DNA of 64,000 nucleotides from Akebia trifoliata (GCA_017979445.1 CM030716.1:15333443-15397442); one strand, 5' to 3'; positions 12,301-24,677 are shown, numbered from the stretch's first letter. Notes: generated by a model from the letters alone, not told the origin. Numbers and translations: made by a program.

Positions 12301-14644
12301 ATTCTTTATTTTAGTTGTTCTCCAGATCCTACTTTAAGTCCCTTTGGTTTAGTGTTGAACTAGCTAGTTATCATGTAGATGACATTCGCGCATAAGAACT
12401 AACGACATTTTCCATCAAAACACAGTTTTAACAATAAAAAATACATCGTTTTGAATATAGCTTCTTACCTCATCCTTGGGAATATTCTTCTTCTCATAAC
12501 CCCATTTCCTTGCCAATTTCAGGGCTGTTTCTACACCTTCAGCCCCAGTATTCATTGGTAGCACCATCTCATAACCAAACATGCTTGTCAGACTCTCCGC
12601 AAATACAGGGAACTTATCATTATAGAATGCTCTAGAGCTAAGAGTGAGTTTCTCTGCTTGTTCAATGAGAGCCTTCGTGACTTTCGGATGGCAATGTCCC
12701 TACAACATGTAAGTCATTGAATAGAAATTAATTTCTAGTTATAATGTCAAGTGAGAAAATAAGTATTTTCTAGAGAAGACTGTATCGACCTGATTGACTG
12801 CAGAGTAAGCTGAGAGGAAATCGAGATATTTGTTGCCTTCAGGATCCCAAATACATGACCCCTTTGCTTGAGAAAATACCACGGGAATTGGGTGGTAACT
12901 ACATATCAGCCAAAAAAGCAAACTTAATATAGGAAGTGAGCACCAAGTAAATTTTCAAAATGTGGCTGATGAAAACGCATAAAAGCATGCATATTCACAT
13001 AACTAAAGTATTTATGTAATCACAAAGCAGCCTCTTGGGCCCCAAATTGAGTGGTTTTCCCAAATTTGGTCCTTTCCTTGTTCTTGCGTTGGAGCTTTAA
13101 TGTATTCTCCTGCATGAAAAGGTATCTTTGGTCATTCTCCCCTTTGCTATTTGTTGGGGGCTTTGGAAAGAGAGAAACAAAAGGGTCTTCTAGGGAGTGG
13201 AGAAGCCCACCTATGATGTAATATTGGACATTTTGGGTTTGCTCTTCTTTTGGTGCAAGTTGAGCAAGGACTTTGAGGGAGTTTTTTTTTTTTTTTTTTT
13301 TCTATTTTTCTTTTTGAGGACTTTGTCTTCAACTGGGAAGAGCTTTGTGTTGTGTGATGTAGTTAAGCTCGTTTTTGTTGTTTCTTGTTTTCTAGCTTAG
13401 GTTCTGTTTTTCCTCTTTTCTTTTCTTTTGTTATCTTTGTATCTTTGGGGGCCACCTCGGACTCCCTTTCATTTTCTTTCTCTAATAAAATTATACTAAT
13501 CAAAAAAAAAAAAAAAAGCTGCCTCTTGGGCCAGCTTTGTAAATGAGGATACTATTCAAACTTACATCTTCCTTGAAGTTATTTATATTTCTTCAAATAA
13601 ATTTCTCCATGAATAAGATAGAAACATCGATATGTGCCTGCATACATGTTTTTAGAGCATGTAATTATATTTGTATCAAATGAAATAGTTGTAGCACCTC
13701 TGCACCATTTTAAGATAAAGGGTGTGTTTGGAAAACCGGAGGATGAGAGTGAAATTTGGCAATTTGCATGAGTCGTAAAAGTTTGTCCACTGCTTTCACT
13801 ATCCCAATCCACACCATTTGGGCCTTCTTCTTGCTCTTTTATTCTCTATATAATTATTGCAAATCATGATGTTGGATTCCTCATAAATGCATCTAATTTG
13901 AAGTTTCATTGTACATGCATAGACAAATATGAATATATGTATCTATCTAGAAAAGTATGAATGTTCATGAGTACCCGGCCAAACCATTATGGCTCAATTG
14001 GATGCCTAGGCAATCAACTGTGTCCAGAAGGGTACCTTTCACAATCTAGGAAGTTCGACAAACTGTCTTGGAAAAGCTACAAATGATCATAAGTTGAAGC
14101 AGAAATGATCTAACAGAAGCATTTCCACCAAAATGATATTAGCTATTAATAGTAATTAACAAAGGAAGCTCTTATGTAATAGACATATATTGAAATCTAA
14201 CAAAAAAAAGATGATAACAACATAAGTAAATTAAATCCATATTAAAAAAGAAAGAAAAGTTTATGGAAAGAAAGCAGCTCATTCAAATAAAATTTAGAAT
14301 GAGAAACCCATGTACTGACATACTGTATATATTCATTCCTTTATATATATATGAATAAAATTAAAAAATCAAAAAAAAATTATAAAAAAAAAAAGGTGGG
14401 GAAGAATCAGACAGAGATAAACCCAGTTACCCAAATGAAACAGAATTTAAATGGGTATACAATATATCTTGGAAAACTCTAGAGAGAGAGAGAGATTAAA
14501 GGAAACTCACTTATGAGCACTGTACTCATATTCCAAGTTAATGAGATGTTGAGAAGAGGAGGGGATCCCTTGAGGAAGAGCACTGAAACTCCTTCCCCTA
14601 CAAAACCTTTTCAACAAATTTTGTAAAGGTCTCTTAGCTGCCAT
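6325..14644 (-). CDS. OAT: Ornithine delta-aminotransferase, mitochondrial (last exon missing)
   Basis: This PLP enzyme converts ornithine and 2-oxoglutarate to glutamate-5-semialdehyde and glutamate in mitochondria, linking arginine breakdown to proline and glutamate. Coding exons in transcription order: 14644-14511, 12898-12790, 12699-12469, 11147-10988, 10774-10719, 10248-10096, 9166-9069, 7609-7529 and 6558-6325. Every border is GT/AG and all phases join, giving 418 codons plus two bases. The N-terminus ([20 protein letters not shown]) is a basic, Ser-rich transit peptide. Key motifs are [12 protein letters not shown] (exon 3), GCFHGRT (exon 4), IADEIQTG with PLP-ring Asp about 256 (exon 6), and ILGKALGAG with Schiff-base Lys about 285 (exon 7). 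Exon 9 ends at a good donor (GTAAGT), but the final exon of about 48 residues is not found down to position 1. It is either beyond the window, behind the copia insertions, or lost. Family identity is near certain; function of this copy is not. Confidence 0.95.
8315..8497 (+). mobile_element. tRNA-derived SINE in OAT intron 7
   Basis: The head carries an A-box-like stretch (AGCAGTGGTTCAGTGACC) and, about 35 bases on, a B-box-like stretch (GAGATCGAGCCTCCC). These are the internal RNA polymerase III promoter parts of tRNA-derived SINEs. It ends in a T-rich tail near 8485-8497. Target duplications are not clear. It does not fold as a tRNA gene and lies within an intron. Confidence 0.55.
11838..12255 (-). 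mobile_element. Retroposed (LINE-like) insertion in OAT intron 3
   Basis: The insert is flanked by near-identical 20-base repeats, AATTCCCCACTCTCCAATTT (11818-11837) and AATTCTCCACTATCCAATTT (12256-12275), an 18/20 match typical of target-site duplications. The T-rich left end (11838-11860) is the complement of an A-rich tail, so the element points to the minus strand. Long TSDs plus an A tail indicate target-primed retroposition. An open minus frame crosses it, but I do not recognise a domain. Confidence 0.65.
13042..13513 (+). mobile_element. 5'-truncated LINE-like insertion in OAT intron 1
   Basis: A 472-base insert ends in a run of A at 13502-13513 and is preceded by AATAAAAT. An 18-base duplication with one mismatch flanks it: AAAGCAGCCTCTTGGGCC at 13024-13041 and AAAGCTGCCTCTTGGGCC at 13514-13531. 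A 3' end containing CACCTCGGACTCCC before the tail fits a plant LINE 3' end. A T-run at 13282-13302 lies inside. One TSD mismatch suggests a fairly young insertion. Confidence 0.75.
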
Positions 14645-14683
14645 TAAAATTAAACAATGTTCTCAGAGATTGCTTAGATTCAT

Positions 14684-14693
14684 CATTTATAAA
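14684..14693 (-). promoter_or_regulatory. Candidate TATA box of OAT
   Basis: On the minus strand the sequence reads TTTATAAATG about 40 bases before the ATG. It is the best TATA match near the start but would leave a very short 5' leader, so it may instead be leader sequence. Confidence 0.3.
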
Positions 14694-14950
14694 CCGAAGA
14701 ATCAAAGACCCAATAAGAATTTTCAGATTTTGGTTCGGTGGATTTTCGATTTAATTTATGATTCCCAAAGGAACTCCGGAAAGAAAAGTGAACCCATTTT
14801 TCTTCAGGCCTCCGGATTAACCCCTTACATTTTACTAAATTACGTCTAAGGCACCTCTCTTTCTTTCAGACTATTTGGGGATAATAATATAATAATGTCT
14901 TCTTCACTTTCTTTTAGAGAGTTTCTGATTACTATTAGCCCCAATTAGAA

Positions 14951-15033
14951 ATAATAATAATAATAATAAGTGAAGGATTGAAAATAAGTAAAACAATAAT
15001 AATAATAAGTGAAGGATTGAAAATAAGTAAAAC
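14951..15033. repeat. Tandem duplication with (ATA)n
   Basis: Two adjacent copies of an (AAT)n run followed by AAGTGAAGGATTGAAAATAA and GTAAAAC. The second copy is identical except for a shorter trinucleotide run. It is a recent replication-type duplication upstream of OAT. Confidence 0.8.
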
Positions 15034-15491
15034 ATGGGATGCTTATAGAAGCTCACCTTCTTCCTGGGTTCAAGCCGATTATAATTGTAAATAACTACTG
15101 AAATTAACCTTGATAATATTTGATTGAATGTATTTTAATCTTGATGTGAGAAATAATTTAAGAAATTTAAATATAATAAATAAAAATTTGGGTGTCAATG
15201 GCAATTCCCTTTTTTAATTTCTATTATACAGAGAATAATTAAGTTGCGAACTTCGTAGCATCTTACCTCTCCTTCTTTGATAGAATAGTTTTGAGTCCTT
15301 TAAACCTCTTATGTGAGCTCATGAGCATTGTTTGTAAAGATATCAGAAGGCATGCTTATGATTGTTTGTAATCCTTAGTTTCATTGTTGGGGATTTGCCT
15401 AACCCCCTCTAACCTTAAAAGAAAAAAAAAAAAAAAAAAAAACTCTCTTCTTTTCTATATATATATATATATATATAATATATATATATAT

Positions 15492-15871
15492 GGGTCCCGT
15501 TCGCCACCCTTAGTTTTACCACACACTTTAACAAACGCGTTTTGTCTTACATGGGTTAGAAGTTTCGGAATGAGCTGATTTTTGGTGAGGATGATCTCTA
15601 TGGTGAGGAGATCATCCTCACCAAAAATCAGCTCATTCCAAAACTTCTAACCCCATCAAAATTGATTTACAAAAAATGGACGGTCCACGATTTTTCAACG
15701 TGTAAACATGGGGCTAAACATTTCGGAATGAGCTGATTTTTGGGAGGATGATCTTCTAATCATAGAGATCATCCTCACCAAAAATCAGCCCATTCTAAAA
15801 CTTCTAACCCATGTAAGACAAAAAACGTTTGTTAAAGTGTGTGGTAAAACTAAGGGTGCTGAACATTTCCC
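15492..15871. mobile_element. Double-hairpin MITE, copy A (terminal type 1)
   Basis: 380 bases between (TA)n tracts. Terminal inverted repeats run GGGTCCCGTTCGCCACCC, then a stretch containing TTTTACCACACACTTTAACA, mirrored by TGTTAAAGTGTGTGGTAAAA and ending TGCTGAACATTTCCC. Inside are two successive palindromes (left about 15557-15655, right about 15713-15812) separated by a unique spacer with ATGGACGGTCCACGATTTTT. No coding capacity. Confidence 0.88.
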
Positions 15872-17034
15872 TATATATATACACCCATTAAACATCAATT
15901 TTTTTGCTGATCCCCTTTTCAATATTTTTTCATAATATGATCAAGCCAGAATAATAATTAATATAGTAATAATTTTGTGGAGATAGAGATGGCACAAAAA
16001 ATGAAGTATGAACTGTCAAATTAACTCAATAACAAAGCCAACGATATATAGGTAATCTGTCGTTTGTCAATCAACCTATTAGAAGGGTTAATTTGTAATT
16101 TCGTCTTTTGTAAAGGTTATTGATATGCGTCGGATGATAAGGTTGGGGAGTGTGCCTTGTATGCCCGCACTATCCACAGGAAACGCAAATAACTTTCTGT
16201 TATTTGAATATGAATATTGGGTCCCACCTATCATGAAAAATTGAAAACGAACTTATCCATTGCATTGAGAACTCGCTCGACTAACTCGGGATTCAATTGG
16301 AATTGAAATGCCCCTGAGCCACACTTTTTTTTGGCCCATTCATCATCAACATTTAACTCACAAAAGCTTTGCTTCAAAAATAAATTTGATAGCCAAAAAG
16401 AAATTACCTCACCCCAGACTCAATATCTCAAGAACGATGTCCCTTCTTTTTCCTGCAAAATGTCTCAAATCTGAGAAAATATTCTAAATTAAAACCCTAA
16501 TCAAATTAGCAGAAAGAACAAAAAAAGTTAAATTAGAGCACAAGATAAAAGTCATTTGATACTTGTTGTAGATGCAATTTCTTGTATTACCTCGGGATTT
16601 GTGTTTACTGCTTTACTGCAATTGATCTTTTAGCTCCTAGGTATGCCACCCCTTTGACGCTCGAGCTAGATTTTGAACAAAAATTTAGCAAAGTTATTTT
16701 TAATGTACTTCTCAGAAGAAAAATGTACCTTATTATGGTCTCTCCTCTTGTATTTATAGGAGTGAAACTTTGATTCTCTCGATTGCCAAATTGAATATTC
16801 TTCTTCTTTAGGAATGGCCATCCGAATTAGTATGCATCTGATTTGGACTGTGTCTATGTTCATTCTTTAATTTACAAATGCATGTCAATCAAGGATGAAC
16901 TCTGACCTTTCGGATTGGATCATATCTTTATTTTATCATAAATCCCTATTTTCTTGGGATTCAGTCTTTTATCTGTTTTCAATTTGAGACAATGATATAC
17001 CACGGAGTTCCTTCTTAAAACGAGTGACTATAAT
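15872..17034. other. No gene seen
   Basis: AT-rich intergenic sequence. A short imperfect duplication of ATACCAC(G/C)GAGTTCC sits at about 16997-17050. The open frames near 16580-16860 on both strands have no recognisable domain. Confidence 0.5.
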
Positions 17035-17499
17035 ATACCACCGAGTTCCACGTTAAAACTCACTCGTTCGTTGGGCTCCGGAGCTCTTTTACCTCAGATT
17101 TAAGATATGTTGGGTCGAAATTTTTGTGCCACATGTCACTACTTCATGCGTTACAAAAAAAATATCCTCCACAATACCCCCTCTCAGGGATTTGGATTAT
17201 ATCCAAGTTCCCGAGATCCAAGTTAAGTATCGATGGACATGGCACCTCTTTATTTGTCTTGAATTTATCCCTATTTACTACACCATTTAATTCTTCGATA
17301 GCTCAAACGACACAATAATAATCTTTTAATTAATGTTCCAACCGACACCCAAACCGCACCATTCACAAAACTCGAGAACGGCACACTTATTGTTCCTATC
17401 ACATGTCTCCTTTTTAGTGGATTTTAACGCACATGCATTCATACCTGTCGTTTCGTCCTCTGGTCTTTATTTAATGTTATGACGACTCATTATTACGTC

Positions 17500-18340
17500 G
17501 CATCTCTAGATAATCTCCTTCGTTGATTTTGAATTACGGATCTCGAGAATTTTTGCCTATAAATACCTCTTTACCCTTTTCATTTCTCTTTTACACCTCT
17601 TTTTTTATCTTCCTCTCTGGTTTTTCTTGCTCTCTAGGTTCTCTTGCTCTTTTTGTTTTTCTCCATTCTTTGAGATCCTCAAGGTGCTTTGTCATGCTTC
17701 TACTCTAAGTAAAGGTCAATGAGTTTTGGGGGTTTTGGTCTTCTTCTTCTCATCCTCTATTTTCCAATTTTTCTTTTGCACCTTTTTAATTGCTAAGGGG
17801 AAGTCATACATCTCCTCTTTTCTTCCTATGCACACGATTAGGGATGCTTATGGTATCCCTGAAGAGGTTGGCACCTCACAGAGGAACCCCCTGCTTCACG
17901 TGACCTCCAAGCTGGTACCACTGTGGTATATTAGGATCGGTTTAAAACTGGCTTTGGAGTTCCATTAAGTCAATTACTACGGGAGGTTCACAATTATTAC
18001 AGGAGGGCCCCCAAGCCAGATGAATAGTAATTTTTACCAACTCATGTACACAATCTAGCAAATCAATACTTGGTTGGACGAGGGTGAAAGATCGGGTTGA
18101 TGGACATTCGATCTCACTTCACCTTGAGGAGGTGCCCTGGTCGGATGGAGTATTTCTATTTGACTAAGAGGAGGGGGAAGGCTCCCCTATTTGTCCTTCT
18201 TGGTTTGGACAAGAATTAATTGATGTACCCGATCCGACTTATCGGTAGATGGGAGTATGCGATTGGGGAGGAGGATCCCCCTCTATCCTTTAGCATGTTC
18301 AACTTGGCCTGTATGTCTTCTAACCTTGTGGTTATACAAT
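17500..18340 (+). pseudogene. Plant transposon gag-like protein remnant with promoter-like 5' region
   Basis: A TATA-like TATAAATA at 17558-17565 precedes a broken frame. From 17850 it reads AYGIPEEV, then RIGLKLALEFH and, after a frameshift, VNYYGRF. This resembles the N-terminal region of the plant transposon (gag-like) proteins common in plant genomes, where YGIP, a GLRLPL-like stretch and YYGL occur in that order. Later pieces (RRGKAPLFVLLGLDKN, about 18165-18210) fit the same family in other frames. Several stops interrupt it. Assignment rests on motif memory. Confidence 0.45.
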
Positions 18341-18573
18341 GTTCATCCTGCTTTCTGTTTTTATGTCTAACAATAGTGTTTTTTTCATTTCTTTAGATTT
18401 GGGCAAAGATAAAAAAGTTTCAAATTCGATGATCATTGCCAATCTCCTATCCAATCAAGTTTTTTTACGATTAAGTGACAAAGTTTCTAACTCCTAAAGG
18501 AGACAACGAAGAGGAGATAACTCGATATTCTCTCCAACCAATTCAACGTTTGCGAGATGAAGAGGAAGACAAC

Positions 18574-19865
18574 TGATTAGTGCCTCAAAACACTAATTTA
18601 TCTGCACGTTTCCTAGGCATTTATCTTGATTTTCGTCATATTTTATAGATTAGGTAAATAATCATGCTAAGGCTCAAATTATCTCATTACATGTCTTACC
18701 ATGTTAAATAGACTTATTTGCATAAAATTAATGTATTTATCAGAAGACTGATTACATATGTTCATCATACAGGTCAAATATCAAATCATCAAGATCGACC
18801 ATCAAATCAATCAATCAAGTGTGCATTACAATCTAAAGGACCAATCAAGCAACCATGCAACATTGGAGATCCATAAACCTCAGCATCAATGTGGCGTAGT
18901 GGATTTCGATTTAAGTGCCCTAAAATTCTTCGGATGTGTTCCTCACGTGATCTTATATGCAAAAGAAATGGCAACTATTTTGAGTTCTTTTAGAGTACTG
19001 AATATTTATAAATAGATCTTTTTCCCAATTAGGAAAGAGCTCTTGGCCCTTGTCCATTCTCTCTTCTTCCTCCTAATGCCCTTGACATTTTTTCTTGTAA
19101 TGTTTCATTTTTAAATAATTTAATTTTCTGCAAATTCTCTATAATTTCTCTAAAAAGAAGATAGTGTACATTAGTCACTAAATGAATACAAGTGTTTGTT
19201 TTATGACTTCTCCTTGTTTCCTTGCAATGACCATAAGCTAAACTCCCTTTATTAGTGAAAGGAGCAAGCTTTTAATTATGTGTTTTAGTTCTTATACTTC
19301 CATATTTTTATATGATTATTGGATTCTCTTCAAGGTTTTATCCAATTCTAATGGATCAAAGTTTTAAATGAATACTTACATCTCTTATGTTAACTTAAAT
19401 GTTTTATGCTTGGATAAGATCAAAATAAAACATACTTAATTTAGATAATTGGTAATAGGGACTTCGCATATTAGTGAGTGAAAGAGTCCTAACTATTGTT
19501 ATTCAAATTTCATGTTATATCTTCCAACCCAAGGAATTCACACCAAGCCCTTAGAGTTGAGTTAAAAGAATGACAAAACTTAGATGTGGTTTAGTTATTA
19601 GTCCTAGGTTACTTTAATCACTAATGATCTTCTTCTCTTGTTTCTTAGTTTAATTTTCATTTCTATTGCTTTACTTTCCAGCAACATTTACTTTCCTTTT
19701 TGTTACACAAAACACAAAAACATATTTTAAAATAGTGATTTAGATTAACTTCATTTTACTTTAGCTTGATAACAACCCCTTTTTTCTTGGGTTCGATCCC
19801 CTTACTTGCCCCACAAGTCAAGGAAAGTTATAAACATTTTAATTTATGATAGGACGATAATATCA
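18574..19865 (+). mobile_element. 5' LTR of Athila-like gypsy element
   Basis: Begins TGATTAGTGCCTCAAAACAC and ends GATAATATCA, giving TG...CA termini over 1292 bases. It is followed after six bases by a tRNA-Asp-type primer site. No matching 3' LTR was found in the window, so the right end rests on the primer site. Confidence 0.65.
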
Positions 19866-19871
19866 GAATTT

Positions 19872-19889
19872 TGGTGTGACTACCGGGGA
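19872..19889 (+). other. Primer-binding site, tRNA-Asp type (decayed)
   Basis: TGGTGTGACTACCGGGGA lies just inside the LTR. The usual Athila-type site complementary to tRNA-Asp is TGGCGCCGTTGCCGGGGA; 13 of 18 positions agree, with the last six exact. Confidence 0.6.
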
Positions 19890-21138
19890 AAGGTGTAATT
19901 GTTCTAAGTTTGGTTTGAAGTTATTTTTGTCATTTTTTCTTCATTTTCGTCAATATAAAAAATCAAAACTAGTGCTTTCATTACAACCAGGAAGATTATT
20001 TAAAACCTGTATGAAAATTTTAGACACAGATCCCTAGACTTCAATGTGTCGCAATCACTATTCACTACGCCACATTGAATCCAAAGCCTGATATGTCCTA
20101 ATTTTAACACACTTCTTAATTTTTCTTCTAGATTATAATAATAGGTATAGTTTTTGTTTGTATTTTCTATTATGTTCAGTTTCTAACATTATATTTTCTT
20201 TTGTAGGTTGGAACAACTTTTTAACAAAATCTCAAGTTTAATCCATTAGATCCAAGATTCATTTCACCTTACTATTTCTTTTATTTTTTATTTATTTATT
20301 TTAGATCAATTTGTATTAAGAACTTTATAAAATTTCATTAGTTAATTAATCCAAGAAGGCTTGGATTGTAATAGACTAAGGAAATACTACGGTTGGATGA
20401 TACCGTCATGGCTCCTTAGGTTTGCACACCAAAATTAGAGTTGGTGGCCTAAGTTGACTCAACTCATCTTCACCCTATCTAGTATAGGAGGTAAGTTTGA
20501 TCCACCCATGCTACTCATTACTCGTGGGTTACTCTTTGCCTTTATTTGTTATTTTTCAATTTGTATATACTTGAATTAGTGATTAAGTTAGTAAAGAACA
20601 CCCCTTTCCTAGGGATGACACCATAAGATAAGAATTGGGGGTCATTACCAATTCCTTGCTCTAGTTAGGATAATCAATTGCACTAGTCATCCAATCAAAT
20701 TAATTAAAATCAATTAGACTTGACTATAGGGCCTACGAACTTAATAAGAAAAATCCACTTCAAGTTGTGCCGATTGTGCTTCTTAATCATCTTTGACATC
20801 TAATAAGATATTGTCCTTTGAGGAGATAAACTCAACCTATTCAATAAAGGAAGGTGATTTAAGAGTATTATTTCTTATGCATTTTGCGCCACCTCCGATC
20901 TAGAGATCCGAACTTGATTTTATAGAATTGAATCGGAAGGCTAGTTGCGTCATTTCTACCCAGTTAGGAGTTGTCTAGAGTTAGGCAATTTTTCCAGGTC
21001 TAGTCTTTTCTTTTATTATTGTTTGATAGAATCTATGATTTGCATGTTTGATAAACAATCTAGGAGTAACGTATTAGAATCATATGATCCTGAGATCGAA
21101 TGCATCATAATAAAATTCGTAAAAAACCCTCATTAAAC
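19890..21138. other. Untranslated leader of the Athila-like element
   Basis: About 1.2 kb with no convincing reading frame between primer site and gag start. Athila elements typically have long leaders here. Confidence 0.45.
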
Positions 21139-21309
21139 ATGATGGGTGATCGAAAACGAACTCTCAATGAGCTCTTCGTTCCCACTTTTGCTACCCCACC
21201 TACTTGTATTGTATTACCATTAAATAATGCACCTCAATTTGAAATTAGGTCAACCACCATAAATATGAGGCTACTTGGTTCAGCCCATCAAAAACCAAGT
21301 TCTTGTTAG
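21139..21309 (+). pseudogene. Athila-type gag N-terminal fragment
   Basis: From the ATG at 21139 the frame reads MGDRKRTLNELFVP and then CIVLPLNNAPQFEIRS, the usual start of Athila-group Gag (MGD.RT..EL...P, C.V.P, FELK). It ends after 57 residues at a stop, with nothing recognisable from the rest of gag. It sits about 1.25 kb after the primer site, as expected for the same element as the LTR at 18574. Confidence 0.6.
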
Positions 21310-22004
21310 AGTCTAGGACTCTCGACAAGAGAAGAGGTTCGTGAATTTTCGATGAACAAAATTTTGAGATTATGCTTTTCTCTCGATCTTAAGGTTTTAT
21401 AATTTAGTCTAGATATAAAAACTATATGTAAAATGTTTGAGGTGAACTATAAACATCTTTGATAGTCAACACCAAGCTCCTAGGTAGGAACATTGGGAGT
21501 AAATGTAAGCACGTTGTCGAACCACTATAAAATACTTGTCTCATGTTTGTGGAAATATCTCTATTAATTTACACTTAGATGAATGCATACTATGAAATGA
21601 ATATTATGATATGTATGACATATTATAAATGTTTAGATTCTAAATGAACAACAATTGCATTGCAAACTAGAGACTTGTCGTGAGAATGGATGTAGACACA
21701 TTGCCGAACCATTATAAGTCTTATGTCTTATGATTTCGTAACTTACACTTGAATGCTTTGAATGTCATAAGATGCCATGAATGCCAAATAGGTAAATCGT
21801 ATATGAATGTGCTATTGAATGACATAGTTAAATGAATGTGTTTATTTCAAGTGTATTTTCATTAAATGCAAATTAGAGATATGAGTGCAAACTCGAGGTT
21901 AGGTGAATGACTTAGAATAAATAATCATATTATCAATTTAAGTTAAAATTAGATAAATCGAAAGAAATCTTAATTATCTTATTCCCCCATTCTAGGATTA
22001 GACA
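21310..22004. repeat. Diverged tandem repeat, no gene
   Basis: Two copies about 190 bases apart share the pattern GTAAATGTAAGCACGTTGTC / GGATGTAGACACATTGCC, followed by GAACCA(C/T)TATAA and a similar tail with TTACACTT..ATG. They look like remnants of an LTR or leader repeat. No coding signal. Confidence 0.5.
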
Positions 22005-22027
22005 TTGTACGAAGCCCGATATTTTCA

Positions 22028-22545
22028 ATTTGTACCCCAACTTTTACCCTCCAACTTCTTAAATTATTTATCAAATCCCAACTTCTCTCTCAAATCTATT
22101 AAAATAATAGAGATGTTATTGGAACCCTACCTTTTACCTATTTCACCCCAATTTCTTAAATTATTTATTACAACCCAACTTTTAAATGTTGATATAATCA
22201 GGTTTTATTACTTGACCCATTTTTTTAAAGAAAGATTTTATAAGCGATAATCTAATACTATTAATCAACAATTGCACATCCAACTCTTTCTATTGGTTGT
22301 GCAATTGCAAATTGTTATTTCATTTCTTATCTCATTTTTTATTCCTACACTTCAAACATTGCTAAGATTTGACTCAAATTATAATCTCAACATTACCAAC
22401 CATTATAACATCAAACAATTTTAGTAGTTGTTTATAATTATGGTTAGGCTTGTAGAATCCTAAACCCCAAAATAAATCTAGCAAAAAAATGAGAGAGCTT
22501 CTTATGGCACCCCAACTTTTACTTATTCTCAACCATTCACTTAAA
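22028..22545. repeat. Fragments of the GGCACCCCAACTTTTACTTATT MITE family
   Basis: The motif CCCAACTTTTA followed by TTCTTAAATTATTTAT recurs at about 22034, 22098 and 22172. A clean terminal motif (GGCACCCCAACTTTTACTTA) occurs at about 22506. Same motif as at 38.4 and 45.9 kb. Ends are unclear. Confidence 0.45.
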
Positions 22546-22629
22546 ATGGTCAGATCAAAAACTCAGAAATTTCAAAAGATTTATTCATGTGATCCTATGA
22601 GGATATGTTAGATGTAAGCTTGGGTGTTG

Positions 22630-23335
22630 TTCAACACTGAATAAATATTCACCTGATAAAATGAAAACATCGATGCGTGAGGTCAGAATTTACAAGATCG
22701 AAGAAGATGTAACAAAATGTATAAATGCTGGATTTCTCAAAATGGTAGAGTTTCCAGAGTAGATTACTATTCTCAGACCAATGGACCAATCAAGGTAGTT
22801 AGCGAGACATATCACCATGAAAATGTGTTAGACACATCGAGATGGATTTGAAAAATTATCTTTCATACCCTCGATATGCCGAATTTTGACTTAATCCTCT
22901 ACTAGAGTTATTCAATGCTCTCTGCTATGTAGCATGCAAGAAGTTTTACTGATTAAAATTAAAATTTTGAATCTCAAAGTCTTAATGGAAAGCTAATTGT
23001 TAAGAGTGGATCAAGTTCATCCACAATACAAATGTATTAAGGAAAAGCGATTCAGAGCTCTTTAAGTAAAAAAAAAAAAGATGCGCTAATACTTTTGGTA
23101 AGAAAGTCAAAGTACGGGACATGCATGTTAAGGATTTAGCCCTCAAAGAAAATTGAGCACTTTTCTTCGACCATAGGAGAAAGTCTGAACCCAATTGAAG
23201 AGATTCATTCATCATTAAGGAAATACTACCTGGGGAAACAATCAGAATTCAAGATCACGATGGCGTCAAATTGTAAAAACCAACAAACCTTGACCAAATG
23301 AAGTGGTATTACATTTAAATAGACCATCTTCGACA
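22630..23335 (+). pseudogene. gypsy pol remnants (RT entry and integrase C-terminus)
   Basis: Near 22655-22750 the sequence reads KTSMREVRIYKIEEDVTKCI then NAGFLKMVEFPE, matching the gypsy RT entry region (IKEEV.KQ..AGFI..V.YP). After a gap, 23082-23330 reads FGKKVKVRDMHVKDLALKE, then RDSFIIKEILPGETIRIQDH and KPTNLDQMKWYYI, which is the C-terminal integrase and pol end of gypsy elements (DLVL, GPY, LTD..G, N...LK.YY). Stops interrupt both. Most of RT, RNase H and the integrase core are deleted between them. Confidence 0.7.
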
Positions 23336-23829
23336 TAATCAATTTCCATGTTCTCCAGCTCAATATCTTCTTTTTCAGTCATTTGCAGTCTCTTTCAAAA
23401 AAATAAAATAAAAAAGAACTACTTTTTTTTTCTCAACCCGATCACCCAACCTAGGGGAGGGAACCATTCGAACTACGTTTTAATCTGATACTAAAATTCT
23501 AGGGTATGTAGGCAATTTGAGAAGTTATTTCAAGCTCGACCACATCAAAATAAAAATAAAAAAATGCATATTCCCTACAAACAAAAGAAAATAATTCAAA
23601 AAAAAAGAAAAAGATATTGTCAAAATAAGGAAGAAAATTCAAAGAAAAATAAAATTTTTAAAATAAATGTCACACAAGGGGCATTTAGGTTTTAAGCCTC
23701 AAACTACCTTTCTTTCTAAGTCCAGTCCTAAGCTTACCTATGGAAGTCCTCCTAAGTACTATGTGAAAAAGTCAAGGGAAATAATAAAGCATGATCAAGC
23801 AGTAACTCCAGAAGTTCAAAAAACCTGTT

Positions 23830-24080
23830 AAGTTGAAAACTTGGGCGACTTAAACAAAAATTAAGGTAAGCTTGTAAGGTTGAGAATCTGAAAGAACAGC
23901 TTTGAAAATAATAAAAATTGTAAGCTCACTAAATCAAAAATCTGAAAAGGTGATCTAAGCAAAAATTATAGCATACTCGCTAGATTAAAAATCTGAAAAG
24001 ACAATCTAGGCAAAAGTTAGAACAACCAAAAGAAAATCTCAATCAAGTTAAAAATTTCAAAAGGTGGTCCAAGCCAAAAT
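23830..24080. repeat. Degenerate about 60-bp tandem repeats in gypsy 3' untranslated region
   Basis: Recurring pattern: aagTTaAAAATCTGAAAAG then GgcgAtcTAagCAAAAATTA, followed by a stretch with CTCACTaAATC, repeated about four times with drift. Repeats of this kind are found after pol in some plant gypsy elements. Confidence 0.6.
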
Positions 24081-24677
24081 ATCAAAAATCTGAATAACTA
24101 AATTTCATCAATTTTAGGACAAACTCTTAATTATCGTGTAATTAATATTTCGGTTAAACCAAGCAAAGACTCAGAAGTCACGAGTATATTATTTATGATT
24201 GATCTGAAAATTTTTGTTTCCTTAAGTAAATCAAAGAGAAAAAGTAATGAATTCTATATTGAATCTCAAAATGAAATATTTTGTTCCCTTGAGCCCGACT
24301 CAAAATCTTTAATAAAAAAGTCGAAATTAAAACTTAAATCTTTATTGCGCTTGTGGTAATTAAAGATTTCAAACCTTCATAACAAGGGGCATTTTCATTT
24401 TCTAAAGTGTGTAGTTTTCCCCTTTACACTAGGGGCATTCTTTTTCAAACTGTGTTCAACTATCTCAGTGCATGTTCCCTGTCAAACTAGGGGAATTTTG
24501 TTCTCAACCTTAATCAATTTCAACTACAAAGGATAATGGCAACCTTCAATTTAGGGTTACCCTTGAGGTTCAAAGAAAGTTAAAATGTTGGCCTGAAATT
24601 CATAAATTTTTTTGAAAACCCCTGAAGTTTAAATGGAAGCGTTTTTAATCTCATATTGATTTTGCCCAAAGAATACT

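Larger units (their letters stand above)
14645..15491. other. OAT upstream region
   Basis: No coding exon seen. It holds the candidate TATA box, a tandem duplication at 14951-15033, an A-run at 15421-15440 and a (TA)n tract at about 15457-15490. It would contain the aminotransferase promoter. Confidence 0.5.
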
